A program made the position numbers and the translations under genes. DNA of 64,000 nucleotides from UBA2031 sp037189985 (GTDB lineage: Bacteria > Pseudomonadota > Gammaproteobacteria > Pseudomonadales > Moraxellaceae): assembly GCA_037189985.1 (NCBI GenBank), contig JBBCJX010000012.1:1-64000 (forward strand), read 5' to 3'. Each line of letters begins with the position of its first letter. Position 1 is the stretch's first letter. Below are positions 1-8,237 of this stretch, one piece after another. The notes beneath the pieces are model-generated. The model searched no databases and had not been told where the DNA came from. It was given only the letters and a program-made list of their open reading frames with translations.

Positions 1-17
1 TCAGAGAATAAGAAAGC

Positions 18-48
18 CACTGGGTCCCCGCCTTCGCGGGGACGACAG
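18..48 (+). repeat. REP-like hairpin element, copy 1
   Basis: A short palindrome with stem GTCCCCGC / GCGGGGAC and a four-base loop, preceded by CACTGG and followed by GAC. Related copies occur near 23450, 40024 and 54158. The copy at 23450 carries compensating stem changes, which suggests the hairpin itself is kept. Such intergenic palindromes are typical of REP families in proteobacteria. Confidence 0.7.
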
Positions 49-82
49 ATCAATCAGGGAGCCACGTATATAAATCCCCAAA

Positions 83-109
83 AAAAAGCCCGGCATTGCC
101 GGGCTTTTT
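83..109. terminator. Bidirectional intrinsic terminator
   Basis: GC-rich stem GCCCGGC-ATT-GCCGGGC flanked by an A-run on the left and a T-run on the right. It lies just beyond the 3' end of the minus-strand amine oxidase gene and can serve it and any plus-strand gene entering from the left. Confidence 0.85.
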
Positions 110-144
110 CGTCTTCAAGTTCCCGTGAGTCTGGCATCCCCTTC

Positions 145-1434
145 TCAATCAGCCGCCAGCACTTCAGCCGCCGCCCGCTCGCCCGCTCGCACCGCCCCTT
201 CCAGATAACCCTTGAAACGGGAGGCGCTTTCGGTGCCAGCCCAATGCATCCGGCCGACAGGAGCAGAACCTGCGGCGGCCACGGCATCGAAAGAGCCTGG
301 CCGTGGCCAGGCTACATAGCCGCCCAGCACGAATTCGTCCTGATGCCAGGCCTTGTCATGGAAGCTCAGTGGAGAACGGGCAGACTCGCCAAAATGAGTA
401 GCCAGCGCATTGCAGACAGCATCGCGGCGCGCCTCGGCATCCAGCCCATCCAGGGCATGGGCTGCCCGGCCGGGCAGGAGGACACAAAGATGGCCGGGCC
501 CACCGGGCGGGGAAATATCCACGGCTGACGCCACCAGACCATCCAGGCAGAGCAGTTCACCACTCAGACCTTGCTCCCGCCAGAACGGCGAGTCGTAGAC
601 AATCACAGCCTTGTAGATGGTGCCCATGAAGGTATCGCGCTGCAGCCGGGCCCGGGGTTCAGGCAGGGCAGGCTGGTGGGCGATGGCCCTGGCAACCGGT
701 GGCGCGACGGCCATGATGACGCGCCGGGCGCGTATCGTTTCCTGTGGCGTGCGTACCGTTACGCCGCTGTCATCGTGCTGGATCTCCAGCACCGGCCGGT
801 TCAGCATGATTGCCGGCCTCAGCCCTGCAGCGAGAGCCTCCGCCAAACCGCCAGCGCCGCTGGTCAGCAAGGCATCTTGCGCATAACCCTTGAAACCCAG
901 CATCTCCACCAGCCCGCCGGAAGCCTTGATGACATCACCCAGTGCGCGCAAGGAAACCTGATCCAGGTCGGTGGCAGTCACCGTGGAGAGCGCAATTTCG
1001 ACCACCCGCCGGGCACGGCGCGAGCCTATGCCGGCCAGCCAGTCGGCCAGCGTGCGGTCGTCCCTCATCCCCAGGCCGGTGCTCGCCATCAGGGCCAGCC
1101 TCGCCAGCGCCGCAACAGCCACCAGCCCTGTCAGCGAGAAAGGCGAGAAGCTGTGGCCCTCCTCCTGCACCAGCATCCGGCCCTTGGGGTGGGTGGGAAA
1201 AAGAGGAATGCCACACTCCCGGGCCAGCGCCCGCATGCGGGAATGATCATGGCCTATCCATTGCCCGCCCAAGTCCACGGCGGTGCCTGCTGCCGAGTAC
1301 ACCGTCATGGCCCGGCCGCCGACCCGGTCAGCCGCCTCCAGCACCAGCACAGACAGCCCCTTGCGTTGCAACTCACGGGCGGCAACCAGGCCCGAAAACC
1401 CCGCTCCAACCACTACAATGTCGGCGCTTTTCAT
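145..1434 (-). CDS. FAD-dependent amine oxidase (flavin monoamine oxidase family)
   Basis: A 429-residue flavoprotein, predicted to oxidise an amine with FAD and oxygen. The N-terminus has the dinucleotide-binding motif VVVGAGFSGL (about residues 6-15) followed by LEAADRVGGR, the usual FAD/GG signature. The C-terminus has WAGTESASRFKGYLEGA, the second FAD-contacting motif of the monoamine oxidase family. Length is normal and no signal peptide is seen. I chose the ATG at 1434 because an AAGG sits about nine bases upstream; an in-frame GTG three codons earlier has no space for one. It is divergent from a TetR gene across a 60-bp gap with two palindromes, so that regulator probably controls it. 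The substrate is unknown. Confidence 0.85.
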   Translation of the reverse strand: MKSADIVVVGAGFSGLVAARELQRKGLSVLVLEAADRVGGRAMTVYSAAGTAVDLGGQWIGHDHSRMRALARECGIPLFPTHPKGRMLVQEEGHSFSPFSLTGLVAVAALARLALMASTGLGMRDDRTLADWLAGIGSRRARRVVEIALSTVTATDLDQVSLRALGDVIKASGGLVEMLGFKGYAQDALLTSGAGGLAEALAAGLRPAIMLNRPVLEIQHDDSGVTVRTPQETIRARRVIMAVAPPVARAIAHQPALPEPRARLQRDTFMGTIYKAVIVYDSPFWREQGLSGELLCLDGLVASAVDISPPGGPGHLCVLLPGRAAHALDGLDAEARRDAVCNALATHFGESARSPLSFHDKAWHQDEFVLGGYVAWPRPGSFDAVAAAGSAPVGRMHWAGTESASRFKGYLEGAVRAGERAAAEVLAAD

Positions 1435-1448
1435 CACACTCACCCTTA

Positions 1449-1480
1449 ATGAAACATATGTTATAAAACAAGTGTTTCAT
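1449..1480. promoter_or_regulatory. Tandem palindromes, putative TetR operator
   Basis: Two AAACA-NN-TGTTT-like palindromes (centres about 1457.5 and 1471.5) lie inside a larger inverted repeat with perfect 8-bp outer arms, ATGAAACA and TGTTTCAT. The element occupies the short gap between the divergent oxidase and TetR genes. TetR regulators usually bind such sites to repress both genes; that this one does is inferred from position. Confidence 0.6.
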
Positions 1481-1497
1481 GAAAACAGAAGAATGTC

Positions 1498-2061
1498 ATG
1501 CCCCGTCATGTGAACCATGAAAGTCGCCGTGCCCTGATCGAGGAGGCAGCCATTGCCATCGCCACGGAATCCGGCTTCGCCGCCGTGACCATACGCGCCA
1601 TCGCCGAGCGCATAGGCGCCTCCACCTCGGCCGTGACCCACTATGTGGGCAGCCGAGAGGAGTTGCTGCGCAATGCCATACGGCGCGAGGTGGACATGCG
1701 CCGCCAGGAAGCCGAGGCAGCCATTGGTGGTTTGGAAGATGCGGCGGCATTGCGCGCCTTTGTGGAGTGGGCCGTACTCGGTCAGGACGAGCCCAGCCAC
1801 CAGCGCTGGCTGGCTTTGGTGCTGGGTGCCGCCAGCGAGCCGATGCTGCGCATAGAGCTGGGCCTGTTCAATCTGTGGTGGAGCCAGCAGATGCGGGAGC
1901 GCATCGCCCGCCTCGGCCCGGCGGACCCGACTCTGGCGGAGGACTTGCTGAATGTGCTGGTCGACGGCCTGATCGTCACCAGTATCGACATGGGCCAGCC
2001 CTGGCCCGCCGAACGTCGCCTCAAGCTGCTGGATACGGTCTGGCAAGCACTGGGTTTGTGA
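1498..2061 (+). CDS. TetR/AcrR family transcriptional regulator
   Basis: A 187-residue DNA-binding repressor candidate. Residues about 5-50 form the TetR helix-turn-helix, with VTIRAIAERIGASTSAVTHY and the following REELL typical of the family. The rest is a helical ligand-binding and dimerisation domain with no recognisable specificity. It is divergent from the flavin amine oxidase, and the palindromes in the gap are its likely operator. The ligand may be the oxidase substrate or product (inference). Length is normal for the family. Confidence 0.85.
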   Translation: MPRHVNHESRRALIEEAAIAIATESGFAAVTIRAIAERIGASTSAVTHYVGSREELLRNAIRREVDMRRQEAEAAIGGLEDAAALRAFVEWAVLGQDEPSHQRWLALVLGAASEPMLRIELGLFNLWWSQQMRERIARLGPADPTLAEDLLNVLVDGLIVTSIDMGQPWPAERRLKLLDTVWQALGL

Positions 2062-2135
2062 TCAGGACAGTAGCGCCGCAGGTCAAGTTGCAAAGCCCAG
2101 CATCATGCTTTTTGGGTCTTGATTGCTGATGCTAC

Positions 2136-2495
2136 TTAAGGACATTTGCCCGCTCCAATTTCATCCAGAGGAGCCACAAAACGACACTGGCCATTTCCGG
2201 CTTCTTTGTATGTATACGATACAGGGCAAAAAATTTCGTGAGAGATCAGCGTCTTCTTTTCAACATCAGACAAATTCTGGTTGATCCATAGCCCGACTTT
2301 GTACGAGGTGTGGCAGTCATAAAATAATCCGTAGGCATGAACGCTCAATATAGCTGTACCTACAAACGCCCATAGCAATGCTGGGATGGGGCTAAAGGTC
2401 TTACGGAATGCCAAAGAGCACAACTTCCACGATATCAATGGAGCCGTTATCAGAATAAAAACGGCAGAAATACTCCATACCCATCCCATATCCAT
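2136..2495 (-). CDS. Small membrane protein of unknown function
   Basis: About 119 residues with two hydrophobic segments (roughly residues 5-25 and 40-60) and then a soluble tail with four cysteines. That layout suggests an inner-membrane protein with a disulfide-bonded periplasmic or exposed domain. I do not recognise the family. The start is uncertain: the reading frame opens upstream at 2525, but a G-rich ribosome-binding stretch favours one of two closely spaced ATGs near 2489-2495. Base composition is more AT-rich than its neighbours, as is the flanking non-coding DNA, which hints at an acquired gene. Confidence 0.5.
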   Translation of the reverse strand: MDMGWVWSISAVFILITAPLISWKLCSLAFRKTFSPIPALLWAFVGTAILSVHAYGLFYDCHTSYKVGLWINQNLSDVEKKTLISHEIFCPVSYTYKEAGNGQCRFVAPLDEIGAGKCP

Positions 2496-2623
2496 CCCCC
2501 GGCCACCCTCAAAAAGGGCATCCAAAGTAGAAATAGCCGTTACAAGGCTTGGCCAGGTTTTCTTTGCTCACTCTCTTTCTATGAAAAACGAAAATCAGGC
2601 TCATTAAACGCGCAAACCATCCG

Positions 2624-3637
2624 TCATCCTCCTTTCTGCACAGGCCGATACCAGTGCGCCCAATTCACGAAGGCGCCAGTGGTGCGCGTCTGTATCCAGA
2701 CCTTGCCTTTGCCCTTGAAGCGGCAGACCAGGCCTTCACCGGAGAAGAAGAGAGACTTGTAGCCGCCTATCTTGCTGATGCTGTATTCCAGGCCATCCGT
2801 GAACGCGACGATATTGCCGGTATCGACAACGTAATCGCCGTCCACATCCAGCTCTATCATGCCGCCATAGGTGTTGAACCAGAGGTCGCCCTTGCCGCTG
2901 GCGCGCACGAGGAAAAAACTCTCTCCGGAAAAGAAACCCTTCATGAAACCCTGCCACTTGGTTTCCAGATTCACGGCCGGATCACAGGCAACAAAAGCGG
3001 AGTTCTGCAGGTAGATGATTTCGTTACGCAGATAGACGTGTGCGAGATCACCGGGCGCGCCCGGTGCGATGCCGATCTCGCCCGGCACGTTCTCGGCGGT
3101 GAATTCGTTGAGGAAAATGGATTCACCGGCAAGGAAACGACCCAGGCCACCCCGAAGCTTGGTTTTCATCTTCAGGTTGGTGTCCATGGTCGCCATGGCG
3201 GAAGCCTCGACCTTCAAGGTCTGGTTGGCCGGGAGCTGCACGGTCAGGAAAGCATAGTCCGGGCGGCCGTCGATACGGAAACGGAAGCCGGGCTGCTCCT
3301 CGTCCTGCAATTCCGTACGTGGCAGAGGCGTACTGCCGCTGGCAGGAGTTGCTTCGATCACCTGAGTGGCGGGTTGGGCTGCTGGGCTCGCTTCGACGGA
3401 GGCCGCAGCTACCGGCGTGGCAAAAACCTCCGTCTGCAAACCTATCCTGGCAAGGTTGACGCTGTATTTTTCTGCCGTCTCGGCATCCAGCCCCTCCTTG
3501 AGCGTGAGTGGCATGCGCGAGAGGAACTGTGCAGCTTTGGCTTCGTCCAGATGGAACAGGCGCCCGAAAGCTGCGGTCACTTGCACCCGGTCATGGGTTC
3601 CGGAAAAACCGGCAAGGCGTATCGTGTAAGTCGTCAT
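2624..3637 (-). CDS. AIM24/TIGR00266 family protein with N-terminal L7/L12-CTD-like domain
   Basis: A 337-residue, two-domain protein. Residues about 15-75 resemble the C-terminal domain of ribosomal protein L7/L12: hydrophobic strand, LDEAKA helix, TLKEGLDAETAEKY, then a helix and strand ending IGLQTEV. An Ala/Pro-rich linker (about 76-115) leads to an AIM24 (tryptophan RNA-binding attenuator-like) beta domain to the end, with repeated FLNEF and YLQNSAFVACDP-type blocks. It is the last of three AIM24 paralogues in one minus-strand run. Bacterial AIM24 function is poorly known; association with membrane stress or membrane proteins has been suggested for relatives. The L12-like domain is my reading of the pattern. 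Confidence 0.75.
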   Translation of the reverse strand: MTTYTIRLAGFSGTHDRVQVTAAFGRLFHLDEAKAAQFLSRMPLTLKEGLDAETAEKYSVNLARIGLQTEVFATPVAAASVEASPAAQPATQVIEATPASGSTPLPRTELQDEEQPGFRFRIDGRPDYAFLTVQLPANQTLKVEASAMATMDTNLKMKTKLRGGLGRFLAGESIFLNEFTAENVPGEIGIAPGAPGDLAHVYLRNEIIYLQNSAFVACDPAVNLETKWQGFMKGFFSGESFFLVRASGKGDLWFNTYGGMIELDVDGDYVVDTGNIVAFTDGLEYSISKIGGYKSLFFSGEGLVCRFKGKGKVWIQTRTTGAFVNWAHWYRPVQKGG

Positions 3638-3655
3638 TTTCTTGTGTACTCCGGC

Positions 3656-4339
3656 TCAGGCACGTCGTGGCTTGAGGCTGGGCCCCAGATTGCCGCCGAA
3701 GCTGCCGGGATTGTGTGACTGGCACCAGACCGTGCCCTTTCCCTTGAACTTGCAGACCAGACCTTCTCCGCCAAAGATCGACGAGAGCCAGCTCTTGCCG
3801 GCCTTGGTCAGTGAGAAATCCAGTGTCTCGTTGAAAGCCACGATGTGGCCGGTATCCACGATGTATTCACCATCCACTTCCACCGGATAGATCGCGCCGA
3901 ACGCGTTGAGGATCACAGTGCCTTTTCCGTTCAGGCGCAGCCAGAACAGGCTTTCGCCGGAGAGGAAATTCTTGAAACCCTGCCAGCCCATGTCGATGTT
4001 GACAGCGTGCTCGCAGGCCACGAAGGAGCCTGCCTGCACGATCAGCGTTTCAGCATCCAGCTCATAACGCATCATGTCGCCGGCCAGCGCACTGCCCAGC
4101 CAGAGTTCACCGGCTTTGGCCTCGGCCGTGAAATGGTTGAGGAAAAGCGATTCGCCCGCGATCAGGCGCTTCACGGCTTTGAGGAAACCGCCACTGCCTT
4201 TCTTGTGCGTGGTGGTCTCCACGCCAAGGTGACCGCTCATGGCGATCATGGCTCCACCTTCCACGGTGACGGTTTCATGGGGCTGCAACACGATGCGCGC
4301 AGCCGTATTGCCGGGTTGGTGCATGAAATCGATCTGCAT
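3656..4339 (-). CDS. AIM24/TIGR00266 family protein, paralogue 2
   Basis: A 227-residue AIM24-domain protein lacking the N-terminal extension of its downstream neighbour. It shares the same blocks: GESLFLNHFTAEA near residue 80, the Ala-rich 'QAGSFVACEHAVNIDMGWQG' segment, and a C-terminal SIFGGEGLVCKFKGKG. The open frame runs upstream to 4588, but similarity to the paralogues starts at the ATG at 4339, which I use. It lies 18 bases from paralogue 1 and 22 from paralogue 3, so the three genes are almost certainly one operon. The paralogues may form a hetero-oligomer (inference). Confidence 0.8.
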   Translation of the reverse strand: MQIDFMHQPGNTAARIVLQPHETVTVEGGAMIAMSGHLGVETTTHKKGSGGFLKAVKRLIAGESLFLNHFTAEAKAGELWLGSALAGDMMRYELDAETLIVQAGSFVACEHAVNIDMGWQGFKNFLSGESLFWLRLNGKGTVILNAFGAIYPVEVDGEYIVDTGHIVAFNETLDFSLTKAGKSWLSSIFGGEGLVCKFKGKGTVWCQSHNPGSFGGNLGPSLKPRRA

Positions 4340-4361
4340 GATGTCGTTCCTTGTTCCGGGC

Positions 4362-5024
4362 TCAGGGCAGGCGGGGATTGATCCAGTTCGCAAGGCCGCT
4401 GAGGCTGCGTGTCTGGATGACGATACGTCCCTTGCCGACGACGCGCGTGACCAGTCCTTCGCCGCCAAAGAGACTGGAGAAAATGCCACCGGCCAGTTGC
4501 AGCTTGAGGCCGATGCCGGGCGTGTAGCCCACGAGGTGCGATGTATCGACGATGTATTCGCCGTCGATTTCTTTGTCGAGCAAGGCACCGTAAGCGCCGT
4601 ACCAGACCTTGCCGGTGCCGCTCACCACAATGCGGAAAAGCCCTTCGCGGGCAATCCACGACACCAGTCCGGCAAACTTCACGCCCAGCTTCACGTCACC
4701 GGCGCTGGCCAGAAAGGCGCCGGGCTGCAGGTAGAAGGTATCGTTGTTCAGCTCCAGGCAGCGCACGGCCCCCGGTGTCGGCTGCACCAGTGTCAGGCGC
4801 CGGTCACCCGAGGTGTTGTTGCTGAAATGATTGATGAAGACGGTTTCACCCACGAGCAGCTTGCGCATCAGTGCGACAAAAAAGCCGCCGTTGAATTTCG
4901 CCTGCATGTCCAGATCGGCTGACATGCTGGACATGGCGTCGGCCTCGGCAATGATTTTCTCGCCCGGAGCGAGATCCACGTCCACGTAGGCGAAGGCATC
5001 GCTGCCCCTGATTTCAGCCTTCAT
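4362..5024 (-). CDS. AIM24/TIGR00266 family protein, paralogue 3
   Basis: A 220-residue AIM24-domain protein, first gene of the three-paralogue run. Visible blocks are GETVFINHFSNN, the FYLQPGAFLAS strand and SLFGGEGLVTRVVGKG near the C-terminus. The start at 5024 (MKAEIRGS) aligns with the beginning of the domain; the longer frame adds 12 residues with no family resemblance. An M48 metalloprotease gene lies 70 bases upstream on the same strand and may be co-transcribed, a pairing that would fit a membrane quality-control role. Confidence 0.8.
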   Translation of the reverse strand: MKAEIRGSDAFAYVDVDLAPGEKIIAEADAMSSMSADLDMQAKFNGGFFVALMRKLLVGETVFINHFSNNTSGDRRLTLVQPTPGAVRCLELNNDTFYLQPGAFLASAGDVKLGVKFAGLVSWIAREGLFRIVVSGTGKVWYGAYGALLDKEIDGEYIVDTSHLVGYTPGIGLKLQLAGGIFSSLFGGEGLVTRVVGKGRIVIQTRSLSGLANWINPRLP

Positions 5025-5094
5025 TCCGCTTGTCCCTCTTGCTGGTGGTTTACGGTGCAACGTCTTTTTTATTGATGGCCTTTATCGGCCGCTT

Positions 5095-6267
5095 TTACTG
5101 CAGGGCCTCTTTGCCACTGGCCGCTACAAATTGCCGCACGCTTTCCTGCAAGGCAAGGAAGGCCGTCTCGTCATCACGCCAGCCCGTCGCGGGCTCACTT
5201 TTCAGCTTTTCCTGAATGGCAGCAATGCGCTCACCCGTTCCCGGATGCGTGGCCAGGAAATCCTGAGCGACCTCCATGGCCTTGCGGGCATTCTCGTCCG
5301 TGATCTTTTCTTTCTGCCGCTTTTCTTCGGCCTGTATCGTGGCAAAGAAAGCCGTCAGGCCTCGCGGATCGATGCGTGCCCGCTTGAGCAGCTCGTAGCC
5401 TTCGCTGTCGGCGGCACGCTCGAAGTCACGAGAATACTTCTGGTTGAGCAGCAAGGGGCCGGCATTGGCCATCACGGCCACAAGGCCGCTGGCATCGCCC
5501 AGCAGAGTCTGTGCAATCACGTAAAGCCCGGTGGAGCGAATCACGGCACGCAGGCCATGCTGCTCCGTGACATGCGCGATTTCATGCGCCAGCACACCCT
5601 GCAGTTCCGCTGCCGTACCGGCACGGAGCGCCAGCGCGGAATGGATGACCACATGCCCGCCCGGCAGGGCAAAGGCATTGATGGAAGGATCATTCACCAC
5701 ATAGAAACGGATCTGGTAGCGCTTTTCGGGCATGGCATCCGTCAACGCCGTGGTCAATGGTGCCAGCAACGCAGCAGCTTCTTTTTCCGGCATGAAATCC
5801 TTGCCAAGGCGGTACTGCGCAATGACGCCGGCACCCAGCTTGTCTTCCCACTCTACCGGCACACGTTTGGCAGCCAGTGCACTCATGCCGTCCAGCGACC
5901 ACCAGATGAGCATCACGGCCAGCACCAGCGCACCGAGTCCGCCAGCCAGCAGCCCCCAGAAGGTGGTGCGGTGACGACGCTTCTGGCCGTTGATGGCCTG
6001 CAAAGCGGGATGGTTCTGGAGCAGCGGCGTCTTGAGCAGAGCCAGGTCGGCGGTATAGACCTGCCAGCCGGGCCGGGCCGGGTGCGTGCAGAACAGCAGC
6101 CGGTTGCCGGCACCTCCCAGTGTCATCTGCAAGCCTTCCAGCGGCAGGGTCACGCTCTGGTTGCCATGACTGAACACCAGCCCGTGATCCCAGACACGCA
6201 GCATGCCGCTGCAACGCCCGCCCGCAAGGGCAGCGTGAAAGGCGTGGGCGGGAAATTCGTCAGCCAT
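5095..6267 (-). CDS. Membrane-anchored M48 family metalloprotease
   Basis: A 390-residue zinc protease. Residues 1-95 form a soluble beta-rich N-domain, followed by basic residues and one transmembrane helix (about 103-123). The catalytic motif HEIAH is at residues 228-232, and FERAADSEG farther on supplies the third zinc ligand (Glu), as in the M48 Ste24/HtpX/BepA group. The single anchor distinguishes it from HtpX (several helices) and from BepA (signal peptide plus TPR). The protease domain probably acts at the inner membrane, facing the periplasm. It lies upstream of the AIM24 trio on the same strand. Confidence 0.85.
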   Translation of the reverse strand: MADEFPAHAFHAALAGGRCSGMLRVWDHGLVFSHGNQSVTLPLEGLQMTLGGAGNRLLFCTHPARPGWQVYTADLALLKTPLLQNHPALQAINGQKRRHRTTFWGLLAGGLGALVLAVMLIWWSLDGMSALAAKRVPVEWEDKLGAGVIAQYRLGKDFMPEKEAAALLAPLTTALTDAMPEKRYQIRFYVVNDPSINAFALPGGHVVIHSALALRAGTAAELQGVLAHEIAHVTEQHGLRAVIRSTGLYVIAQTLLGDASGLVAVMANAGPLLLNQKYSRDFERAADSEGYELLKRARIDPRGLTAFFATIQAEEKRQKEKITDENARKAMEVAQDFLATHPGTGERIAAIQEKLKSEPATGWRDDETAFLALQESVRQFVAASGKEALQ

Positions 6268-6442
6268 GGCAAGGCACCGGAAGCATGCGGAAGGCGCAGT
6301 CTAGCGGGGAGGCTGCCGGAGACAAGCGTGGAACTACGCAAGGTAGCGCAATGCAAGGAAGACCGATGATTTGAAGGGCAAGCGGGCCGGGATCAGCACG
6401 ACCCGGGCCCGCCCTGAAGGCAGGAGGAAACTCCTGACCGGA

Positions 6443-6883
6443 TTACTTGGACGCCTTGGCGACCTTGGCGCACTCGGCATCCTTGCAGAGGCCGTAAAGA
6501 TAGAGGGAATGGTCGGTAAGCGTGAAGCCCAGTGACTCGGCCATCTTCTTCTGGCGCTCTTCGATGACTTCGTCGCGGAATTCCACCACCTTGCCGCAGT
6601 TGGTGCAGACAATGTGGTCGTGGTGATGGCTGTCCTTGATCTCGAAAACGGAGTGGCCACCCTCGAAATGATGACGCTCGACGATGCCGGCCGCCTCGAA
6701 CTGCGTCAGCACACGGTAGACCGTGGCCAAGCCCACGTCTTCACCCTGGTCCAGCAGGGACTTGTAGACGTCTTCCGCGCTCAGGTGGCGCAGAGCGGAG
6801 TTTTCGAGGAGTTCGAGAATCTTGAGGCGCGGCAGGGTGACCTTGAGGCCGGCCTTGCGCAGTTCCTGGTTGCTGGTGGACAT
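6443..6883 (-). CDS. fur: Ferric uptake regulator Fur
   Basis: A 146-residue metal-dependent repressor. The N-terminal winged helix carries KAGLKVTLPRLKILELLE and YRVLTQFEAAGIVERH (recognition region). The dimerisation domain carries the His cluster HHHDHIVCTNCGKVVEF with metal-ligand residues. The true start is the ATG at 6883; the frame extends upstream but Fur proteins begin at MSTSNQELRKAG-like sequence. It is divergent from bamE, the arrangement found in Pseudomonas. Only one Cys-X2-Cys pair is seen, as in many proteobacterial Fur proteins. Target sites elsewhere in the window were not found by eye. Confidence 0.95.
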   Translation of the reverse strand: MSTSNQELRKAGLKVTLPRLKILELLENSALRHLSAEDVYKSLLDQGEDVGLATVYRVLTQFEAAGIVERHHFEGGHSVFEIKDSHHHDHIVCTNCGKVVEFRDEVIEERQKKMAESLGFTLTDHSLYLYGLCKDAECAKVAKASK

Positions 6884-7060
6884 GATATCCCTCGTTTGAA
6901 GCCGGTTCGTGAGAACAGAGGGCGGAGTTACCAAAGTGCAGAGATGCGGGTGAACCCTCGTACCATTATCCTGGGGTATCATCGCCGCTCGCTGTGCCGC
7001 CGCCAGGAATCTGGAGGGGAGCCGCCACAATGGGCGCACCATAGAGGAATTCAGAGTTCG

Positions 7061-7468
7061 ATGCAAAAAACAGCCCCGATTCTACTGGCACTGGTTTTCA
7101 GTCTGCTGCTGGCTGGCTGCGGCAATTTCCTGCGCGTCTACAAGGCTGACCTCGACCAAGGCAACCTGGTGACGCAGGACATGGTGGAAAAGCTCAAGCC
7201 CGGAATGACGCCCTCGCAGGTCCGCTACGTGCTGGGCACGCCGCTGGTGACCGACACACTGAATCCCAAGCGCTGGGACTATCTCTACGATTACGTTCCC
7301 GGCACCTATGCGCGCATCGCCAAGATGAAGGAAGTGGACAACCGCCGCCTGACGGTGTGGTTCGAGAACGGCGTGCTGAGCAAGATCGAAGGCGCCGAGC
7401 TGATGCCGGAGAAAAACCCCTCTGCACCGGAAAGCCGCGACCGCACGCTGAAGGCTGATCCGCTGTAA
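7061..7468 (+). CDS. bamE: Outer membrane assembly lipoprotein BamE (OmlA/SmpA)
   Basis: A 135-residue lipoprotein of the BAM complex, which inserts beta-barrels into the outer membrane. A signal peptide ends in lipobox LLAGC, with Cys about residue 20. The BamE core follows: GNLVTQDMVEKLKPGMTPSQ, VRYVLGTPLVTD, and the RWDYLYDY block. The start at 7061 is chosen because it gives a proper lipoprotein signal; the longer frame begins inside the divergent fur gene. A charged tail follows the core. It is divergent from fur and convergent with rnfH, the order known from Pseudomonas. Confidence 0.93.
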   Translation: MQKTAPILLALVFSLLLAGCGNFLRVYKADLDQGNLVTQDMVEKLKPGMTPSQVRYVLGTPLVTDTLNPKRWDYLYDYVPGTYARIAKMKEVDNRRLTVWFENGVLSKIEGAELMPEKNPSAPESRDRTLKADPL

Positions 7469-7483
7469 GCGGATACGCCCTGC

Positions 7484-7813
7484 CTAACTCTGCTGCGCCC
7501 TCTTGACCCTGGCCTTCTCGGCACGCGCCCTGCGTGCTTCCTTGGGGTCAATCAGCAGCGGGCGATAAATCTCCACGCGATCCCCTTCGGCCAGCACCTG
7601 CTCACCCGGTGCTTTTGCCTTGCGACCGAATACACCGAAATTTCCCGCCACGAGATCAATTTCCGGAAACCGGGCCGGCAATCCCGAGAGGTGCACCGCC
7701 TCCAGCAGCGTGCAGTCACGCGGCACCTGCAAGCGCAGCAGCACCTGCTCGTCGGGCAGGGCATAGGCCACTTCGATGGAGATAGTGGTTGTGCTCGCGT
7801 CAGCGTTTGCCAT
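7484..7813 (-). CDS. rnfH: RnfH family (UPF0125) ubiquitin-like protein
   Basis: A 109-residue small protein of the RnfH family, which has a beta-grasp, ubiquitin-like fold. It is recognised by VAYALPDEQVLLRLQVP, the central VGVFGRK-type turn (here NFGVFGRK) and EGDRVEIYRPLLIDPKEARRAR at the C-terminus. The start at 7813 overlaps the end of ratA by 14 bases, so the two are translationally coupled. RnfH-RatA pairing is common; its biochemical role is not settled. A basic C-terminal tail is present. Confidence 0.9.
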   Translation of the reverse strand: MANADASTTTISIEVAYALPDEQVLLRLQVPRDCTLLEAVHLSGLPARFPEIDLVAGNFGVFGRKAKAPGEQVLAEGDRVEIYRPLLIDPKEARRARAEKARVKRAQQS

Positions 7814-8237
7814 AGACCTGCACCGCCCGCCGCTGGAAAGCCTCCACGGCCTGTCCGGCCGCCTGGTTGATCGCACTCTGCGCCACGAACTGCAGGAACT
7901 TTGCCTGCACCTGGAAATCCACGCTGAAACTCACCTTGCAGGCCTGGGCCTGCAAGCTCTGGAATTCCCATGTGCCCCGCAGGGACTCGAAAGGCCCTGA
8001 GACAAACTCGATGTCGATGCGTGAATACGGATGCAGGCGATTACGCGTCACCAGCGACTGCGAAAGCCCCATGCGCGTGAAGGCAATGCGGCCCTGCATT
8101 TCCGTATCGCTCTGCTCCAGCACCTCGGAGGCGATGCAGAATGGCAGGAAGTCGCGGTAACTCGCCACATCACTGACCAGTGCAAACACCTCTTCTGCCG
8201 AATACGGCAACAGGGCCGACCGCGTGACTGCCGTCAT
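7800..8237 (-). CDS. ratA: RatA-like START-domain protein (coenzyme Q-binding family)
   Basis: A 145-residue polyketide-cyclase/START-like protein. Blocks include LPYSAEEVFALVSDVASYRDFLPFC at the N-terminus and FESLRGTWEFQSL followed by the C-terminal FQARA-type helix. The family includes yeast Coq10 and E. coli RatA, described respectively as a ubiquinone-binding protein and an inhibitor of ribosome subunit joining; either role could apply. It overlaps rnfH by 14 bases downstream and the transporter gene by 4 bases upstream, so the three genes look like one translation-coupled operon. Confidence 0.9.
   Translation of the reverse strand: MTAVTRSALLPYSAEEVFALVSDVASYRDFLPFCIASEVLEQSDTEMQGRIAFTRMGLSQSLVTRNRLHPYSRIDIEFVSGPFESLRGTWEFQSLQAQACKVSFSVDFQVQAKFLQFVAQSAINQAAGQAVEAFQRRAVQVYGKR

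Noticed and set aside
571..1449. A 292-codon open frame on the plus strand opposite the amine oxidase
   Set aside because: It is the antisense of a clear FAD enzyme, is rich in Gln/His/Arg as expected of a shadow in GC-rich DNA, and has no family features.
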